64,000 nucleotides of DNA from JBMYYR01 sp965243605. Its GTDB lineage: Bacteria; Bacteroidota; Bacteroidia; Flavobacteriales; CAJXXR01. Position numbers and translations under genes: made by a program. Positions 60,289 to 64,000 of the stretch are shown here, in pieces (the first letter of the stretch is position 1; each line of letters begins with the position of its first letter). The notes below the pieces were generated by a model. That model saw only the letters and a list, made by a program, of their open reading frames with translations. It made no database searches and was not told where the DNA came from. The stretch lies in contig CBDEVQ010000121.1 of NCBI GenBank assembly GCA_965243605.1, positions 4,410 to 68,409 on the forward strand, read 5' to 3'.

Positions 60289-61140
60289 TTAAAACTCAAA
60301 CAACTGTTTTTCAAGTAATTCTATTTTTTTTATTTCATCCCTAAACTTTTCAATTTCTTTATTTAATCTAGAACGATGTTGGTCTGTAATTGAACCTTCT
60401 TTAATTTTTAACATTGTATTTATTTTCTTCTTAAACTCTTCAATTTTCGCAATATGCTTGGTTTTAATTTGTTTCTTTAATCTTTTCTGTTTCTTTTTAG
60501 AAAGCGCTAATAATTCTGCAAAATTCTTACTCATTTTTTGAGCCGCTTCAAAAATATGAGAACACCTATCTTTACCTTTCACATTAGAATGGTAAAAAAA
60601 ATCTTGTTGTAAATCAATATCTTTATGTTTTTGCAAATCTCGATCTAGAACTTGAATTAAACGTTGGTAAGAGAAATTTAAAGGATTTGAATTCCCAGAT
60701 AATTTTAAGCTTTTTATTTGAGTAAAAATATGCGGAGTACTTTGATCAATTGTATTTACATTTCCATTCTTAGGATTAACAAAATCTATTTTTTCAAATT
60801 CATCGTTTAAAACATGTTTGGATAATTTTGAATTAAACACATATATTTTACTAAACGTAAATCCTTTCGAAATATCCTCCTTTAAAACCCTATTATATCT
60901 TTCTATTTTCTTAACATACAAATTATAAGTACTTGACTCGTAGTTTCGTTTAATGTAATTTTTTCCATTTTCAAAATCTTGTATTCGCAACAATACAACA
61001 CCACTATCTTGTACTGCTGTTAATAATTCGGATACGTATTTCCATTTCTTATAGTTCTCAATTTTTGATTCTTGACCAAAAAGTTGACTAAATAGAAACA
61101 TGCATAATACGAGTAAAGTATTTTTATTTAATAGATTCAT
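60289..61140 (-). CDS. Hypothetical exported coiled-coil protein
   Basis: 283 residues. Signal peptide (LLVLCMFLFSQLFGQ, end near residue 23). Residues 30-190 mix helices and strands with no recognised motif; from about residue 205 a Lys/Glu-rich coiled coil extends to the end (KKKQKRLKKQIKTKHIAKIEEFKKKINTM and LNKEIEKFRDEIKKIELLEKQLFEF). It is likely periplasmic. Isolated, about 230 bp from the MMPL gene and 168 bp from bioF; both gaps show no feature beyond AT-rich promoter-like sequence. Confidence 0.6.
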   Translation of the reverse strand: MNLLNKNTLLVLCMFLFSQLFGQESKIENYKKWKYVSELLTAVQDSGVVLLRIQDFENGKNYIKRNYESSTYNLYVKKIERYNRVLKEDISKGFTFSKIYVFNSKLSKHVLNDEFEKIDFVNPKNGNVNTIDQSTPHIFTQIKSLKLSGNSNPLNFSYQRLIQVLDRDLQKHKDIDLQQDFFYHSNVKGKDRCSHIFEAAQKMSKNFAELLALSKKKQKRLKKQIKTKHIAKIEEFKKKINTMLKIKEGSITDQHRSRLNKEIEKFRDEIKKIELLEKQLFEF

Positions 61141-61308
61141 AGATAAAATTTTACGATTAAATTAATATTTACAATTACACCCTTAAACACGTGCTAAACC
61201 AAATGTACACAATATTCACTTCAATAAAACTACTTTTACATCCACTTCTTCATTTTCTAAACACTAAATTCTAAGAAACTTTATACATTAGCCTTTTAAA
61301 CGTGATGA

Positions 61309-62445
61309 ATGGACAAGAACAGGAATTTACATTTTGAAGATAAATTAAACTTAAGATCTAATCAATCTGAATTGAGAACATTAAGAACTCACCAAGCACA
61401 AATTGATTTTTCATCTAATGACTATTTATCTTTAAAAGATGAACCTATCTGGGAGGCTTTTTTGAGAAAAGAAATTCCAGAAGAATTCTGGTTTAAAAAT
61501 TTAAGTTCAAGCAGACTTATTAGTGGTAATCATCCAATAAAAGAAGATACTGAAGATTTTTTCGCTCAATTCTACAATGCGGATTCTGCCCTTTTTTTTG
61601 CATCTGGGTATAACGCAAACCTTTCTATTTTTAGCACAATAGCATCTAAACACGACACCATTATTTACGATAGTGACTCGCATGCATCAATAAGAGATGG
61701 CTTACAACTGTCTCATGCTAAAACTTTAAAGTTTAAACATAATGACCTGAAAGATCTTGAACAAAAAATTCTTAAATCACAAGGTCAAATATATATAGCT
61801 ATAGAAAGTGTTTATTCTATGGATGGTGAAATTGCACCTTTACAAGATATTGTTGCTCTATCTAAAAAATACAATGCCCTTTTAATTGTAGACGAAGCTC
61901 ATAGTACCGGAATATTTGAAAAGCAAGGAAAAGGTCTTTGTGTAGAGTTAAACATAGAGCAAGATGTATTCATAAGAATAATGACATTTGGAAAAGCTAT
62001 TGGATGTCATGGAGCAATAATTCTTGGGGCAGAGAATTTAAAGCAATTCTTTATTAATTATGCTCGACCATTTATCTATTCTACCGCACCGTCTTGTTTT
62101 GATTTTTTAAAAGCAAGGAAAAGTGTTGAATGTATTCGTTTACATCCAGAATGGATTGAACAATTAAATGATAATGTAAAATCGTTTTCAAAGATCATAA
62201 ATTCAATTCATTCCACTCATAAAACATTTAAGACCCCTATTATTCCTTTTATCAATACAAATAAAGAGGCTTTACTATCGTTTGAAAACCTAGGTTTACA
62301 ACATAACTTTCAATTTAAGAGCATTCTCTCTCCAACTGTAAAAAGAGGAGAAGAACGAATTCGATTTTCAATACAAAGAAAACATTCCGAAGATCAATTT
62401 GCTAAAATTGGTGAATTATTAAAATCCCATTTTGAATTGTTGTAA
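61309..62445 (+). CDS. bioF: 8-amino-7-oxononanoate synthase-like PLP enzyme
   Basis: 378-residue alpha-oxoamine synthase that condenses pimeloyl-CoA or -ACP with alanine in biotin synthesis. Marks: FSSNDYLSLKDEP near residues 35-47, LSSSRLISGNHPIKEDTEDFFAQFY near 65-90, DSDSHASIRDGLQLSHA near 122-138, IVDEAHSTGIFEKQGKG near 192-208 and the PLP lysine in MTFGKAIGCHGAII. Similar to KBL and SPT, but the neighbourhood gives no help; BioF is the best fit because bioA is also in this genome segment. The two are 34 kb apart. Confidence 0.82.
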   Translation: MDKNRNLHFEDKLNLRSNQSELRTLRTHQAQIDFSSNDYLSLKDEPIWEAFLRKEIPEEFWFKNLSSSRLISGNHPIKEDTEDFFAQFYNADSALFFASGYNANLSIFSTIASKHDTIIYDSDSHASIRDGLQLSHAKTLKFKHNDLKDLEQKILKSQGQIYIAIESVYSMDGEIAPLQDIVALSKKYNALLIVDEAHSTGIFEKQGKGLCVELNIEQDVFIRIMTFGKAIGCHGAIILGAENLKQFFINYARPFIYSTAPSCFDFLKARKSVECIRLHPEWIEQLNDNVKSFSKIINSIHSTHKTFKTPIIPFINTNKEALLSFENLGLQHNFQFKSILSPTVKRGEERIRFSIQRKHSEDQFAKIGELLKSHFELL

Positions 62446-62468
62446 TTTTACCCCTTTAATTGATAACA

Positions 62469-64000
62469 ATGAGTAATTTTAAACGCATATTTTCATTTAT
62501 TCGCCCTTATAAACATTTAGCTATACTAAATGCTGTGGGAAATATTTTATCTGTTATATTCGGTTTATTTACCTTTTTAATTCTAGGTAAAGTAATTGGT
62601 ATTTTATTTAAAGTAGAAGATGAATTAAAGCCATTAACAGAGGCGTCTACTTTTAAAGACCGGATCTTATACGAATTAGAAATTATTATTCGTGATTTAA
62701 TATATTCTTCTGAAGAAAGTGATGCTCTTTTATTCATTAGTATTATTCTGGTTGTTAGTTTCTTTTTTAAGAACATCTTCAGATACATGGCTCAATACTA
62801 CTTAGCGCCATTACGATCAAATATTATTCAGGATATCCGTTCTGCTGTTCATAAGAAAATATTAAAATTACCTATATCCTATTTTTCAGAACAACGTAAA
62901 GGAGATGTCATAACTCGAGTTACGGCAGATGTTGTAGAAATTGAATGGTCTGTTATAAGTATCTTAGAATTAATAATTCGAGATCCATTTACCATTATTT
63001 CTTCCATTATATTAATGTTAGCAATCAGCTGGAAATTGACAATTTTTGTCTTCATCTTCTTACCTGTATCTGGGTTTATAGTTGGTAAAATTGGAAAAAA
63101 ATTAAAGAAAAAATCAAACGAAGGACAACAACAAGTTTCCCTTATTGTTTCTATTTTAGAAGAAAACCTGTCTTCATTAAAAATTATTAAAGCTTTTAAT
63201 GCTGAGAAAAAGGTGGACTCTAAATTTGAAAAAGAGAATAAAAAATTCACCGAGATTAATAATTCTATTCGTAGAAGACATGACATGGCTTCTCCGATGA
63301 GTGAATTTTTAGGTGCTATTATCATGTGTGTGGTGTTCTGGTATGGAGGTTCTTTAATATTAGAAGATCCGGAGAATAGCCTAAAGCCAACATATTTCAT
63401 TTCCTATATTGCTCTATTCTGGCAATTATTAGCTCCAAGCAAGAATATATCTCAAGCTTATATTCGATTACAAAAAGGTATGGCTTCTATTGATCGTGTG
63501 ATGAATATTATTGACACGCCTGAAGAATTTGAGAATCAAGAAAATGCAAAACCATTTACAGCATTTAATGAATCTATAGAATTTAGAAATGTTCATTTCA
63601 GATATATTAAAGACATTCCTGTACTTAAAGATATTTCGTTTACAGTTAAAAAAGGAGAAACAGTTGCCTTAGTTGGACAATCTGGTAGTGGAAAATCGAC
63701 GATTGCTGATCTAATAGCCCGTTATTACGATATTAATGAAGGAGAAATATTCTTTGATGGAGATGAGATTAAGACTCTAAAATCCTTTGATTTAAGACAA
63801 CATCTTGGAATTATCACTCAAGAATCTATATTATTTAATGACACTGTAGCCAATAATATTTCTTTGGGTGTGGATCATTATACTCAAGAAGAACTTATTC
63901 AGGCCGCAAAACATGCCAATGCCTATGAATTTATTCAGAAATTGGAACATGGCTTTGATACCATTATTGGAGATAGAGGATCTAAATTATCAGGAGGTCA
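62469..64000 (+). CDS. ABC transporter, fused permease-ATPase (MsbA-like), 3' end missing
   Basis: About 510 residues visible before the window ends. Six-helix type-1 exporter domain (residues about 1-335) starts with MSNFKRIFSFIRPYKHLAIL, with TM helices near 17-45 and 90-110 and coupling helix region VSLIVSILEENLSSLKIIKAFNAE. The ATPase domain begins near 370: VHFRYIKDIPVLKDISFTVKKGE, Walker A VGQSGSGKST, Q-loop ITQESILFNDTVANNI, ending at the signature LSGGQ, after which the sequence stops. It likely flips lipid A core or phospholipid. Starts 23 bp after bioF. Confidence 0.9.
   Translation, partial: MSNFKRIFSFIRPYKHLAILNAVGNILSVIFGLFTFLILGKVIGILFKVEDELKPLTEASTFKDRILYELEIIIRDLIYSSEESDALLFISIILVVSFFFKNIFRYMAQYYLAPLRSNIIQDIRSAVHKKILKLPISYFSEQRKGDVITRVTADVVEIEWSVISILELIIRDPFTIISSIILMLAISWKLTIFVFIFLPVSGFIVGKIGKKLKKKSNEGQQQVSLIVSILEENLSSLKIIKAFNAEKKVDSKFEKENKKFTEINNSIRRRHDMASPMSEFLGAIIMCVVFWYGGSLILEDPENSLKPTYFISYIALFWQLLAPSKNISQAYIRLQKGMASIDRVMNIIDTPEEFENQENAKPFTAFNESIEFRNVHFRYIKDIPVLKDISFTVKKGETVALVGQSGSGKSTIADLIARYYDINEGEIFFDGDEIKTLKSFDLRQHLGIITQESILFNDTVANNISLGVDHYTQEELIQAAKHANAYEFIQKLEHGFDTIIGDRGSKLSGG

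Noticed and set aside
62507..63400. Minus-strand frames opposite the ABC transporter
   Set aside because: They are antisense shadows of the ABC exporter gene, which has full domain support.
1..64000. tRNA or rRNA genes, insertion sequences, prophage, att sites, replication origin
   Set aside because: No cloverleaf, rRNA segment, transposase, integrase or oriC-like DnaA-box cluster was recognised on reading; low-copy or diverged elements could be missed without a search.

Overview
The window reads as a low-GC chromosomal segment from a member of the Bacteroidota, most likely the class Flavobacteriia. The evidence is the gene content: proteins with type IX secretion (T9SS) C-terminal sorting domains, an S16 protein with a long acidic tail, a FecA-like TonB-dependent receptor, DUF4856, DUF2520 and DUF6438 proteins, and WbqC. 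Short TAnnTTTG motifs, the Bacteroidota -7 promoter element, also lie a few tens of bases before many start codons. No rRNA, tRNA, IS element, prophage or CRISPR array was recognised.

Layout. 0-3.8 kb: a kynurenine-pathway run on the minus strand (HxlR regulator, UbiA-like membrane protein, kynU, kmo), with a divergent quinone reductase across a four-site operator region. 3.8-8.6 kb: an accessory stretch with visible gene decay: a lipoprotein gene broken by a 13-bp tandem duplication, a DUF2147 protein, a Cys-rich orphan, a beta-barrel pseudogene, a truncated NTF2-like protein and an intact barrel. 8.7-16.5 kb: housekeeping and metabolic genes (an Asp/Asn hydroxylase-like protein, DUF2520, a KdsC-like phosphatase, ribBA, a YeeZ-like epimerase, a cyclophilin, NDH-2, a DEAD-box helicase). 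16.6-25.1 kb: glycosyltransferase, FtsE, a large TPR protein split by an A8-tract frameshift, a beta-barrel protein and gyrB. 25.2-29 kb: a hydrolase, bioA, a small helical protein and YceI. 29-34 kb: a probable 2-oxoadipate to 2-oxoglutarate module (Lrp regulator, FAD/Fe-S D-2-hydroxyglutarate dehydrogenase, Crp-like regulator, divergent DUF1338 enzyme). 34-47 kb: four T9SS-exported proteins and associated lipoproteins around recA and bcp. 47-54.3 kb: alanine dehydrogenase, then an iron-acquisition module (DUF4856, imelysin, TonB-dependent receptor, FbpA-like lipoprotein). 54.4-64 kb: rpsP, rimM, WbqC, polyprenyl synthase, an MMPL/RND transporter, a coiled-coil protein, bioF and a truncated MsbA-like ABC transporter.

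The genes are mostly core flavobacterial. The observations most worth following are the 2-oxoadipate/D-2-hydroxyglutarate module, the iron module whose Fe-binding lipoprotein has no ABC permease nearby, two repeat-associated frameshifts (4.6 kb and 19.3 kb), and two clear operator-like arrays (3.02-3.11 kb and 29.03-29.08 kb). All functions are inferred by reading the sequence; no database search was run.
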